19,168 nucleotides of DNA from Muribaculaceae bacterium (lineage in GTDB: Bacteria > Bacteroidota > Bacteroidia > Bacteroidales > Muribaculaceae): contig JAKSMA010000015.1 of NCBI GenBank assembly GCA_024400895.1, forward strand, positions 1 to 19,168, given 5' to 3'. Position numbers and translations under genes: made by a program. The stretch's first letter is position 1; every line of letters begins with the position of its first letter. Of this stretch, positions 8,292 through 14,950 are shown piece by piece. The notes beneath the pieces were generated by a model. That model was not told where the DNA came from. It saw only the letters and a list, made by a program, of their open reading frames with translations, and searched no databases.

Positions 8292-8314
8292 CAGGAGTAA
8301 TAGCGGATATTTAG

Positions 8315-10174
8315 ATGAATCTACTTTTCAAAAAACATAAAAAGCCACAGTACGAGGCTTCTGAGGGGAGTGCTGGCGATAGCGTCGGCATGAGCCGGGG
8401 TGCGTTCGCTCGCGTGGTGTTGGCACTGGCTCGCCCTGTGAGGGCGCAGTGGGCGTTTTTTGTGATGTCGTTTCTGATGCTTGTTTATCCTGCTGTGGAG
8501 GGACTGTTGGGCTCGACTTACAGTCTGGGAAATCGTTTGTTCTACTTTTTTCAGGCACTGTTCATTGCATTAGGCGTTGCCTATGTTGCCACGGTTGTCG
8601 TGGGCAAAGTGGGCAAATGGTGGCTGAAGGCGCTGCTGTATGCCTTGTTTTGGGCGTTGCTCACCATCACGCTGCTGCTCGATTTCAACTTCGGTTGGAA
8701 AATCTCGGAAGAGGCGGTCACCATCATGTTTGAAACCAACCCATCCGAAACAGGCGAATTTTTGAACACCTACGCTTTCACTTCGGGCAGCAAATGGGCG
8801 TATGGCATATCGGCGCTTGCGATAGTGCTTGTCGTGGCGCTTGAATGGCTGGTGCGTAAAGCGAAAAAACGCGTTGACGGGCATACTTCGCGCCGTCGTT
8901 GGGTTGACTGCTCCGTGGCGGCGCTTGATGGCGTGGGGATGCTCTATATGATAGTGTGCTATGTGTGGCTGGCGATGTGCGGCAGTCGCTCGAGTGCAGC
9001 AGTGTGGGACAATTATTTCCCGCACGAGTCGCTCGATATCATGTCGCAAACATTGCAGTCGTTCAATTGCGTGCGTGTGGAAGTGGGCGAGGTGCGCAGT
9101 TCCATTTTGCAGGCGCAAAAAGTGTACGACACGCATCCCACCATCAAAGGCGATGATTCGCTTACCGTGGTGTATGTGTTGGGCGAAAGTTACAACAAAC
9201 ACCATGCGTCGATATATGGATACTCAAAGCCCACCACCCCCAATTTGGAGAAGGAACGCGACGGTGGCAACCTTTTCGTTTTCAACGATGCGCTGTCGTT
9301 TGAGAACTACACTTCCACTGTGCAGAAAAACTCGTTCAGCCTCAACTGCGTGAGCGAAGGTGAATATTGGTTTGATAGCCCTATGTTCACCACCATATTT
9401 AAGCGCAGCGGCTATGATGTGTGGATGTGGGACATGCAGCGAAGTTATTCGCCCGAAAAACTCGTCACTATCACTGTCAACTCCATGATGTATAATGATG
9501 AAATCGCAGCAAAGTCATACACCGCGTGCAACGACACCACCTACACCTTTGATGGCACAATGGTGAAGCACTTTGGCGAGAGGGTGAAGTTTTCCGCGCC
9601 ATACAATTTGGTGGTGTTTCACCTCTTGGGACAGCATGTGTCGTATCACTTCCGGTTTCCAAAAAGGTTGAGGCATTTCAACTCGACGAATTATTCTGTG
9701 GATGGTACTGGCTATGATAAAAATGCTGTTTATACATTAGCAAACTACGACAACGCCACCTATTACAACGACATGGTGATGAAGCAAATCTTCGACTTGT
9801 TCCGCCATAGCAATGCAGTGGTGGTGTATATGAGCGACCACGGTGAAGAGGTGTACGACTACCGCAATCGTTTCGGCCGCCATCAGCACGCCACCCCCAC
9901 GCCTGCAGAGATGAGATACCAAAACGAGGTGCCGTTTATGATTTGGTGCTCCGACCGCTACATGCAGCTGCACCCCGATGTGGTGCAGCGCATCAAATCC
10001 GCCGTCGACCGTCCGTTCGTCACCGATATTGTAGGGCACATCCTCCTCGGCCTCGGTGGCATCAATACCGAATACTACGATGCTCGCCACGACGTGCTCT
10101 CGCTCAAGTTCAAGCCATGCAAACGCATCGTCCACGGCTGCGTAGACTACGACAAAGCCATGCAAAACAAGTAA
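8315..10174 (+). CDS. Phosphoethanolamine transferase-like (EptA/sulfatase-fold) membrane enzyme
   Basis: The protein has 619 residues. The N-terminal half carries about five membrane segments (near residues 45-66, 74-97, 104-123, 162-180, 205-223), with the family-typical FETNPSETGEFL between the third and fourth. The C-terminal half is an alkaline-phosphatase/sulfatase-fold catalytic domain facing the periplasm. Expected metal and nucleophile positions are visible: Glu291 in VLGESYNKHHASIYGYSK, a Thr at 333 or 335 in NYTSTVQKNSFS, and Asp508-His509 in MSDHGEEVYD, followed by GRHQHATPTPAE. Such enzymes move phosphoethanolamine from phosphatidylethanolamine onto lipid A or other surface glycans and can raise resistance to cationic peptides; the acceptor here is not known. 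It stands alone, with its own -7 box. The 619-residue length is somewhat above the roughly 540-580 residues usual in EptA. Confidence 0.85.
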   Translation: MNLLFKKHKKPQYEASEGSAGDSVGMSRGAFARVVLALARPVRAQWAFFVMSFLMLVYPAVEGLLGSTYSLGNRLFYFFQALFIALGVAYVATVVVGKVGKWWLKALLYALFWALLTITLLLDFNFGWKISEEAVTIMFETNPSETGEFLNTYAFTSGSKWAYGISALAIVLVVALEWLVRKAKKRVDGHTSRRRWVDCSVAALDGVGMLYMIVCYVWLAMCGSRSSAAVWDNYFPHESLDIMSQTLQSFNCVRVEVGEVRSSILQAQKVYDTHPTIKGDDSLTVVYVLGESYNKHHASIYGYSKPTTPNLEKERDGGNLFVFNDALSFENYTSTVQKNSFSLNCVSEGEYWFDSPMFTTIFKRSGYDVWMWDMQRSYSPEKLVTITVNSMMYNDEIAAKSYTACNDTTYTFDGTMVKHFGERVKFSAPYNLVVFHLLGQHVSYHFRFPKRLRHFNSTNYSVDGTGYDKNAVYTLANYDNATYYNDMVMKQIFDLFRHSNAVVVYMSDHGEEVYDYRNRFGRHQHATPTPAEMRYQNEVPFMIWCSDRYMQLHPDVVQRIKSAVDRPFVTDIVGHILLGLGGINTEYYDARHDVLSLKFKPCKRIVHGCVDYDKAMQNK

Positions 10175-10189
10175 CAAAAATCACCTAAA

Positions 10190-10289
10190 TTGAGAATTTT
10201 GCAACCCTAAATTGAGAATTTTGTGTTGCAATTTTGAGAATTTTGTAACCCCAAATTGAGAATTTTGTGTTGCAATTTTGAGAATTTTG
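10190..10289. repeat. Five-copy direct repeat with exact 22-bp period
   Basis: TTGAGAATTTTG occurs at 10190, 10212, 10234, 10256 and 10278, each start exactly 22 bases after the last. The 10-base spacers are caaccctaaa, tgttgcaatt, taaccccaaa and tgttgcaatt, so they alternate and a 44-bp higher unit is repeated about twice. A period of 22 bp is close to two helical turns, placing all copies on one face of the DNA. The last copy lies between the -33 and -7 boxes of the AAA ATPase gene. It looks like a multi-site operator; binding protein unknown. Confidence 0.9.
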
Positions 10290-10299
10290 TGTAACTTTG
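10270..10299 (+). promoter_or_regulatory. Predicted promoter of the AAA/DUF4143 gene inside the repeat array
   Basis: TTG at 10270-10272 and TAACTTTG at 10292-10299 are separated by 19 bases, a good Bacteroidetes promoter. The fifth repeat copy (10278-10289) fills the spacer. A protein bound there would block polymerase, suggesting repression, possibly by the downstream product. The implied leader is about 15-20 bases. Confidence 0.6.
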
Positions 10300-10320
10300 T
10301 AGCACTAAAAACCAGTGCTA
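10300..10320 (+). promoter_or_regulatory. Inverted repeat ending on the AAA gene start codon
   Basis: TAGCACT (10300-10306) and AGTGCTA (10314-10320) form a perfect 7-bp stem with loop AAAAACC. The last base is the A of the ATG. It may hide the start in the mRNA, or act as a DNA operator directly behind the promoter. Confidence 0.4.
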
Positions 10321-11516
10321 TGTATAAAAGATCGCAATATAAAACTCTCTTTGAGCGTGTTCATGAAGAACGTAATCTTATTCAAGTCATTGCAGGACCA
10401 CGACAAGTGGGTAAGTCGACATTAGTCAAACAGCTACTAAAGGAATGCGAAATACCACATCTGTTGGTTTCGGCCGACAATGTTCCTGCTACCAATACGG
10501 ATTGGATTAGTGAATCGTGGGAAACTGCCCGTATGAGACTTGACATGGGGGGCGGCGATGAATTTTTGCTTGTGATAGACGAAATTCACAAGATTGATAA
10601 TTGGAGTGAGGCCGTGAAGAAAGAATGGGATTACGACACCATGCACGATGTCAACATTAAGGCGGTGATTTTGGGTAGTTCAAGGCTTTTGTTGAAAAAT
10701 GGTCTGACAGAATCGCTTGCTGGAAGGTTCGAAATGATACATATGCCTCATTGGAGTTTTGCGGAAATGCATGAGGCGTTCGGCTTTTCGTTCAAAGAAT
10801 ACGTCTATTTTGGTGGTTATCCCGGTGGCGCCAAGTTAATTGGTGACGAATCAAGATGGAGAAAATATATTAAAGAAAGTATTGTAGCACCCGCCATTGA
10901 ACGAGATGTGGTCATGACAAAGAGAATATTCAAACCAGTGCTCATGAAGCAGTTGTTTGAGTTGGGATGTGTATATTCGGGTGAAGAACTTTCGCTTAAC
11001 AAGATGGTTGGGCAGCTGCAAGATGCGGGCAACGTGACCACATTGGCGAATTATCTTTTGGTTCTTGACGAATCGTGCTTGTTGTGTGGTCTCCATAAAT
11101 ATGCCAATGACAACGCTCGTAAGTACAACTCAATTCCTAAATTGCTTGTTTACAACACGGCTTTGCTGTCTGCTCTATCCGGAGTGGATTATAGTAGAGT
11201 CATCAGCGATGCTAAAGTTTGGGGACGATGGGTTGAAAGTGCGGTAGGGATGCACCTCCTTAATCAATCCAACGAGTGTGGCTACGAAGTGAACTATTGG
11301 CGCGAACGCGACGACGAAGTGGATTTTGTGATAGTGTATAATCGTAAAACCATAGCCATTGAGGTGAAAAGCGGTCGTCGAACCACCAATAGGGGCTTGT
11401 CATTGTTCAGAGAGAAATTTAATCCCGCAAGAGCGTTCGTCGTAGGCTCTGGTGGTGTGCCGGTTGAAGAATTTGTCACTTGGGACATGAACAAACTGCT
11501 CAATTCCCTCGCGTAA
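10320..11516 (+). CDS. AAA ATPase with DUF4143 / PD-(D/E)XK-like C-terminus
   Basis: The protein has 398 residues. ATG at 10320 is chosen because the longer frame begins inside the repeat array and promoter. The N-terminal ATPase has Walker A GPRQVGKST (Lys32) and Walker B LLVIDEIHKI (Asp87-Glu88), then VILGSSRLLL. The C-terminal half is DUF4143, with YWRERDDEVDFVI and IAIEVKSGR: Asp335, Glu348 and Lys350 lie in the spacing of a PD-(D/E)XK nuclease core. This COG1373 family is common and patchily spread in Bacteroidetes; its function is not settled. Base composition looks more AT-rich than that of its neighbours, which fits recent transfer. It stands alone between unrelated genes. Regulation probably works through the upstream repeats. 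Confidence 0.88.
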   Translation: MYKRSQYKTLFERVHEERNLIQVIAGPRQVGKSTLVKQLLKECEIPHLLVSADNVPATNTDWISESWETARMRLDMGGGDEFLLVIDEIHKIDNWSEAVKKEWDYDTMHDVNIKAVILGSSRLLLKNGLTESLAGRFEMIHMPHWSFAEMHEAFGFSFKEYVYFGGYPGGAKLIGDESRWRKYIKESIVAPAIERDVVMTKRIFKPVLMKQLFELGCVYSGEELSLNKMVGQLQDAGNVTTLANYLLVLDESCLLCGLHKYANDNARKYNSIPKLLVYNTALLSALSGVDYSRVISDAKVWGRWVESAVGMHLLNQSNECGYEVNYWRERDDEVDFVIVYNRKTIAIEVKSGRRTTNRGLSLFREKFNPARAFVVGSGGVPVEEFVTWDMNKLLNSLA

Positions 11517-11677
11517 CATTCTCTCGCATCAAAGAAACAGCACACGAAAAAACGAGCAGCGCAAAGTTTCACAACTAGGCGCTGCCCGATTACAAATGTT
11601 CTACTAACATAGAGTTTAAGGGTATGTTGAATTGCTCATTAAAAGCGGTACCCTAAAGAAACTGTGATTCGTGACTT
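11517..11677. other. Gap between the AAA/DUF4143 and uvrD genes
   Basis: Apart from the stem-loop at 11553-11588, I see nothing here: no RNA gene, no further repeat copy, and no open frame with a credible start before the uvrD promoter. Confidence 0.5.
11553..11588. terminator. Stem-loop after the AAA/DUF4143 gene
   Basis: GCAGCGC (11556-11562) pairs with GCGCTGC (11579-11585) across a 16-base loop, with two further outer pairs after a mismatch. It begins about 40 bases after the stop. No T run follows directly, so factor-independent termination is uncertain. Confidence 0.3.
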
Positions 11678-11711
11678 TTTGTGTTTTCTTTGTAAAAAAG
11701 TGCTATCTTTG
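11678..11711 (+). promoter_or_regulatory. Predicted uvrD promoter
   Basis: TTTG at 11678-11681 and the -7 box TATCTTTG at 11704-11711 are 22 bases apart, slightly long but acceptable. The -7 box lies in AAAAAAGTGCTATCTTTG, shared almost exactly with two other promoters in this window. Confidence 0.6.
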
Positions 11712-11733
11712 TGGGCGTAATACCGAAAATCGC

Positions 11734-13923
11734 ATGATGGAACAACTTCTCAAAAATCTTAATGACAGACAGCAGGAGGCTGTGCAAGCCACCGAGGGTC
11801 GTGTCCGTATCATCGCTGGTGCGGGCTCGGGCAAAACGCGTGTTATCGCTCACCGATATGCCTATCTGGTGAATGTGCTGGGGGTGGACCCTGGCAACAT
11901 TCTGTGCATGACTTTCACAAACAAAGCTGCACAAGAAATGAAACAGCGCATATCACGGCTTATTGATCCTGGCTATATCAACGACTATGTGTGCACTATC
12001 CATGGCTTCTGCGTGAAGTTTTTGCGCAAGGAAATTCATCGCCTCGGATTCCCGAAAACCTTTACAATCCTCGACGATGACGACAAGAAAGCGATGGTGA
12101 AACGTGTGATGGAGGCGATGGGCATCGACCGCAAGCAGTCGACCGTGAAGAAGCATCTCGACATCATTGGCCGCACAAAAGGGGCGTTGCGCACTGATTA
12201 TGTGGGCTCATTGATGCTCCCCAATTCCACAGAAAAGCCCACAGCAGAGCATCTGTTCTTCTACAACTATGTGCAGGAGCAGTTGCGACTATTTGCCGTG
12301 GATTTCGACGATTTGGTGTATTTCACACTCTACATCCTTCACCATTTTTCTGAAGTGCGTGAAAAGTGGCAATCCGAGCTCAACTATCTTCAAATCGACG
12401 AGGTGCAGGACTGCGATGCCGATGAGTGGGAACTGTTTACCATCTTGAGCGGTGGACTTGGCAACCTGTGTGTGGTGGGCGATCCCGACCAGGCTATTTA
12501 TGAATGGCGTGGGTCGAAACCGCAACTTTTTGTGGATTTTGAATCCGACACCGATATTATTCTCAACCAGAACTACCGTTCCACTCCCGATATCTTGGAC
12601 GTGGCAAACGCCATCATCGACCACAATCGCGACCGCGTGCCGAAGGAACTGTTCACCCAGCGCCCAAAAGCCGTGCGTGTGGTGCATTATCATGCCGAAA
12701 ACGATGTTGAAGAATGTAAGTGGATATCCGAAACCATTGCGAAAGCAGTGAAGAAAGGCAAGGGAGCTTATGGCGAAATTGCCATCCTCTTCCGCGCTGC
12801 CTATCTCTCGCGAGGCGTGGAGCAGGAGTTTATCAAAAATGGCATTCCATATTCGGTGTGGGGTGGCATCCGCTTCTTTGAGCGAAAGGAAATCAAGGAT
12901 GCGCTTTCATATTTGCGCCTTATCGCCAACCCTAACGACGATTTGGCTTTCCTTCGCGTGTGCAATGTGCCGTCGCGCAAATTTGGCAAGAAGTCGCTGG
13001 AATGGCTGGCTATGCTTGCGGCTAATGCCGATACGCCGGCGTCGCTCTACGAGGCGTTGTTGGCCAGCATATCGATGCCGGAATTAAGACGCACGAAGAT
13101 GGCAGAATTTGTAAGAGTGATTGAAGACGGCCGAGCGCTCATAGCAAAGGGATGCGGCATCGGCAGCACACTCGACCAAGTGCTCACCAATAGCGGACTG
13201 AAGGATGAGTACCGAAACGATGAAGATGAAGAGCGACTTGAAAATATCACAGAGTTGCTCCACAGCATCAAAGACTATGAAGATTCACACCGCTTGGGTG
13301 ATGAAGTTGCCACGCTCGACGACTATCTGCAAGACATCGCGCTCTATACCAATGCCGACTATCGCTCTGACGACGATTCCGTGCGCCTGATGACCATTCA
13401 CCAGGCGAAAGGTTTGGAATTTCCCTATGTGTTTGTGATGGGGCTGAACGAAGGCATTTTCCCGAGTCATCGCGCCATTCGCGAGCGTTTGAAACCCGCT
13501 GAGGAGGAAGAACGTCGACTGATGTATGTGGCGGTGACGCGTGCCGAGCGTGAACTCATTCTCACCGAAAGCGAAGGCTTCAGTGCCGCCAACCAGTGCG
13601 GGAAATATCCGTCGCGCTTCCTGATGGAAATCCCAAGCGATTTGGTGGAGGTGAAGGGCCGCATGCGGCCGTACCTTTACGAAGAAACGCAAAATATGGT
13701 CAACTACCTTAATGAGGAGTTGGGCATAGAAGGAACTGTCTATTACAAGGAGGAACCGAAAAAAGAGGCCGACGATGGCGAAATCCGTGCGGGCGACATT
13801 GTGGAGCACCCCGTGTTCGGGCGTGGCTTGGTCGACAAGGTAAAGGAAAACGGCAGTTGCGAAGTGGAATTTACCAGCGGTCGCCGCACCCTGCTTCCCC
13901 GCGTGCTGACTAAGGTTGGCTGA
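11734..13923 (+). CDS. uvrD: UvrD/PcrA-type superfamily 1 DNA helicase
   Basis: The protein has 729 residues. A 3'-5' helicase for nucleotide excision and mismatch repair and for clearing recombination intermediates is expected. All helicase motifs are present: Walker A AGAGSGKTR (Lys34), motif II QIDEVQDCD (Asp222-Glu223), motif III VVGDPDQAIYEWRGS, motif IV LNQNYRSTPDI, motif V VRLMTIHQAKGLEF (near residue 556), and motif VI MYVAVTRAERELIL. A C-terminal Tudor-like PcrA segment (GDIVEHPVFGRGLVDKVKE) closes the protein. ATG at 11734 or 11737 is the start, since the longer frame would translate the promoter. The last 23 bases before TGA are one copy of a direct repeat found again at 14928-14950. 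Without the insert the frame would end one codon later, GAG-TAG, overlapping the MATE gene's 3' end. Confidence 0.93.
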   Translation: MMEQLLKNLNDRQQEAVQATEGRVRIIAGAGSGKTRVIAHRYAYLVNVLGVDPGNILCMTFTNKAAQEMKQRISRLIDPGYINDYVCTIHGFCVKFLRKEIHRLGFPKTFTILDDDDKKAMVKRVMEAMGIDRKQSTVKKHLDIIGRTKGALRTDYVGSLMLPNSTEKPTAEHLFFYNYVQEQLRLFAVDFDDLVYFTLYILHHFSEVREKWQSELNYLQIDEVQDCDADEWELFTILSGGLGNLCVVGDPDQAIYEWRGSKPQLFVDFESDTDIILNQNYRSTPDILDVANAIIDHNRDRVPKELFTQRPKAVRVVHYHAENDVEECKWISETIAKAVKKGKGAYGEIAILFRAAYLSRGVEQEFIKNGIPYSVWGGIRFFERKEIKDALSYLRLIANPNDDLAFLRVCNVPSRKFGKKSLEWLAMLAANADTPASLYEALLASISMPELRRTKMAEFVRVIEDGRALIAKGCGIGSTLDQVLTNSGLKDEYRNDEDEERLENITELLHSIKDYEDSHRLGDEVATLDDYLQDIALYTNADYRSDDDSVRLMTIHQAKGLEFPYVFVMGLNEGIFPSHRAIRERLKPAEEEERRLMYVAVTRAERELILTESEGFSAANQCGKYPSRFLMEIPSDLVEVKGRMRPYLYEETQNMVNYLNEELGIEGTVYYKEEPKKEADDGEIRAGDIVEHPVFGRGLVDKVKENGSCEVEFTSGRRTLLPRVLTKVG
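13898..13920. repeat. 23-bp direct repeat, left copy (att-like)
   Basis: The repeat starts CCCGCGTGCTGACTAAG and ends GTTGGC. It is identical over all 23 bases to 14928-14950 and forms the last seven codons of uvrD plus two bases. The two copies are 1030 bp apart (start to start) and bound a three-gene cassette. Confidence 0.9.
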
Positions 13924-13926
13924 AAA

Positions 13927-13938
13927 CCAATTTTTTGG
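13927..13938 (-). terminator. Weak candidate terminator of the DUF3990 cassette
   Basis: On the minus strand CCAA-AAAA-TTGG is followed by TTTT, just after the stop of the last cassette gene. The stem has only four pairs. Confidence 0.25.
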
Positions 13939-13941
13939 ATG

Positions 13942-14142
13942 TTATTTTTCTTGGCTTAATTCGTCGTAGATGTAAGATGCGCTTTGGAAATAAAGTCCAG
14001 TTTCTGTTCGTGTGAGAGAATTGAAAGTCTTGGAATTGTATAATTTGTCCATGGCTTCGCGCATTGAAAGTCCGTCGTCTTCCATCAGGCGGACAATTAC
14101 ATCGCGAGTGAGCGATTCAATCATATAACTTTCTTTACTCAT
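13942..14142 (-). CDS. Small DUF3791-like protein, third gene of the cassette
   Basis: The protein has 66 residues and starts MSKESYMIESLTRDVIVRLM. It is predicted helical, with the segment LYNSKTFNSL and TGLYFQSASYIYDELSQE, a pattern seen in small proteins annotated DUF3791 next to DUF3990. The start codon overlaps the stop of the DUF3990 gene by ATGA, so translation is probably coupled. It may be a partner or antitoxin of the DUF3990 protein; this is inferred from gene order and size. Confidence 0.7.
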   Translation of the reverse strand: MSKESYMIESLTRDVIVRLMEDDGLSMREAMDKLYNSKTFNSLTRTETGLYFQSASYIYDELSQEK

Positions 14143-14603
14143 AGCGGTTGAAGTGTGCTAATTGCCTTTTCTGTTGCAAAAAGGTATTGTATGGTTACGA
14201 CGTTATATTTAATCTCTTCCAAAAATTGATTCATGCTGATGATGCCATCTTCAAATCGACGAATTTGGAATCCAACAGTATCGTCGGCAATAGGGCCAAT
14301 GACAACATCAAATTGATGCTTTTGGGTTCGTGTTTTGTTGTTACGGTTGAGCAAGATAAACTCGGCCCACTCCAAACAATAATGGTCAAATTTCAGTATG
14401 CTTAATTCTTCTGTGGGTTGCCAGTTAAAAGCCATGACTGTTGGACTGCCACTGCCAAATTGTGCATATTTACGTTGGCCTTGTCGTTTAGCCACAGCTT
14501 CTTCGGGAGTAAGATAAAACCCTGCACCAAAATCTTTGCCGACCCTGCTCTTTGAGAGGTCAATGTCGGTAAATTGTTCGTTTGTGCCGTGATATAGTAT
14601 CAT
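14139..14603 (-). CDS. DUF3990 protein, predicted ADP-ribosyltransferase-fold toxin
   Basis: The protein has 154 residues. The N-terminus, MILYHGTNEQFTDIDLSKSR, and KDFGAGFYLTPEEA are the family signature. By analogy with ADP-ribosyltransferases of the H-Y-E type, His5 in YHGT and Tyr30 in GFYLT would contact NAD, and a Glu such as Glu81 in EWAEFILLNRN could be the third residue; these assignments are inference. FDVVIGPIADD and TEKAISTLQPL are further family-like stretches. There is no signal peptide, so it acts in the cytoplasm. It overlaps both neighbours by four bases (ATGA). Size and context fit a toxin or modifying enzyme in a toxin-antitoxin-like module. The target is unknown. Confidence 0.82.
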   Translation of the reverse strand: MILYHGTNEQFTDIDLSKSRVGKDFGAGFYLTPEEAVAKRQGQRKYAQFGSGSPTVMAFNWQPTEELSILKFDHYCLEWAEFILLNRNNKTRTQKHQFDVVIGPIADDTVGFQIRRFEDGIISMNQFLEEIKYNVVTIQYLFATEKAISTLQPL

Positions 14604-14824
14604 GACAGGTGCCCTCCCATGCGTTTGCAGTAGATGGTGACATCTTCCACTGCGTTGTCAAATGGAAGCGTGTGCTCCACATCGTAAAACTCTTCAACAA
14701 AATCAAGTCCCTTAAACTGCTTCAAATATAGATAAGCGTCTTGCATGCAAAGTTTGTGAGCCTTCGCAAATTCAGTGATAAGGGCTATCATATAATTAAG
14801 TAAGTTCAATCTCGACTTGGTCAT
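14600..14824 (-). CDS. Small DUF3791-like protein, first gene of the cassette
   Basis: The protein has 74 residues and starts MTKSRLNLLNYMIALITEFA. It is helical, with DAYLYLKQFKGLDFVEEFYD and a C-terminal DVTIYCKRMGGHLS, as in DUF3791 proteins found directly upstream of DUF3990. It is the first gene after the cassette promoter and would be made before the putative toxin, the usual order for an antitoxin. The stop overlaps the next start as ATGA. Confidence 0.75.
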   Translation of the reverse strand: MTKSRLNLLNYMIALITEFAKAHKLCMQDAYLYLKQFKGLDFVEEFYDVEHTLPFDNAVEDVTIYCKRMGGHLS

Positions 14825-14849
14825 AATGAATCACAATATGTTTGTTTTG

Positions 14850-14857
14850 CAAATATA
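14850..14857 (-). promoter_or_regulatory. Predicted -7 box of the DUF3791-DUF3990-DUF3791 operon
   Basis: The minus strand reads TATATTTG, followed by C, an exact -7 match inside the repeat-bounded region, 25 bases before the first start codon. The cassette thus carries its own promoter. The flanking DNA to the right repeat is AT-rich and holds no gene. Confidence 0.55.
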
Positions 14858-14927
14858 GTTTTTTTTGATGATAAGTTTCGCTGTTCAGTGAAGTTTTTCC
14901 GAGTTTAGGAGCAAAAATATATATTTT

Positions 14928-14950
14928 CCCGCGTGCTGACTAAGGTTGGC
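14928..14950. repeat. 23-bp direct repeat, right copy (att-like)
   Basis: It is identical to 13898-13920. On the minus strand it contains the last codons and the TAG stop of the MATE gene (CAA CCT TAG). The bases outside both copies differ, so identity is limited to 23 bp. Confidence 0.9.

Larger units (their letters stand above)
8066..8314. other. Noncoding gap with hairpins and an ATG-less open frame
   Basis: No standard gene lies here. A run of seven G is at 8093-8099. A perfect hairpin CTGGCG-TCG-CGCCAG is at 8129-8143. A larger imperfect stem runs from 8165 to 8197 (GTGCC pairing with GGCAC outside, CCACAA with TTGTGG inside). An open frame of 48 codons, 8128-8274 plus strand, begins right after a TAG and has no ATG; its translation ends with a membrane-like segment (TIIVALALIWLLLPLV) and SAEIARE. 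It may be the remnant of a lost gene or chance. The promoter of the next gene is at 8284-8291. Confidence 0.4.
13921..14950. mobile_element. Putative non-autonomous insert carrying a DUF3990 cassette
   Basis: This is a 1030-bp unit, counted as the interior plus one 23-bp repeat. It lies between the 3' ends of convergent uvrD and MATE genes. It contains three minus-strand genes with their own promoter, no recombinase or transposase, and no clear terminal inverted repeats. The interior looks more AT-rich than its flanks. Removing it and one repeat copy restores two overlapping but intact genes. Site-specific integration assisted from elsewhere, or a long target duplication, are both possible. 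Confidence 0.6.

Noticed and set aside
10190..10289. Regular repeats as a CRISPR array
   Set aside because: The repeat is 12 bases, spacers are 10 bases and recur as two alternating types, and no cas gene is present.
11671..11733. N-terminal extension of the UvrD frame
   Set aside because: It translates the -7 box region (KKCYLC) and shows no helicase homology; ATG at 11734 directly precedes the conserved start of the protein.
13921..14927. Classical insertion sequence
   Set aside because: No transposase and no terminal inverted repeats at the ends; a 23-bp duplication is much longer than that of common IS families.
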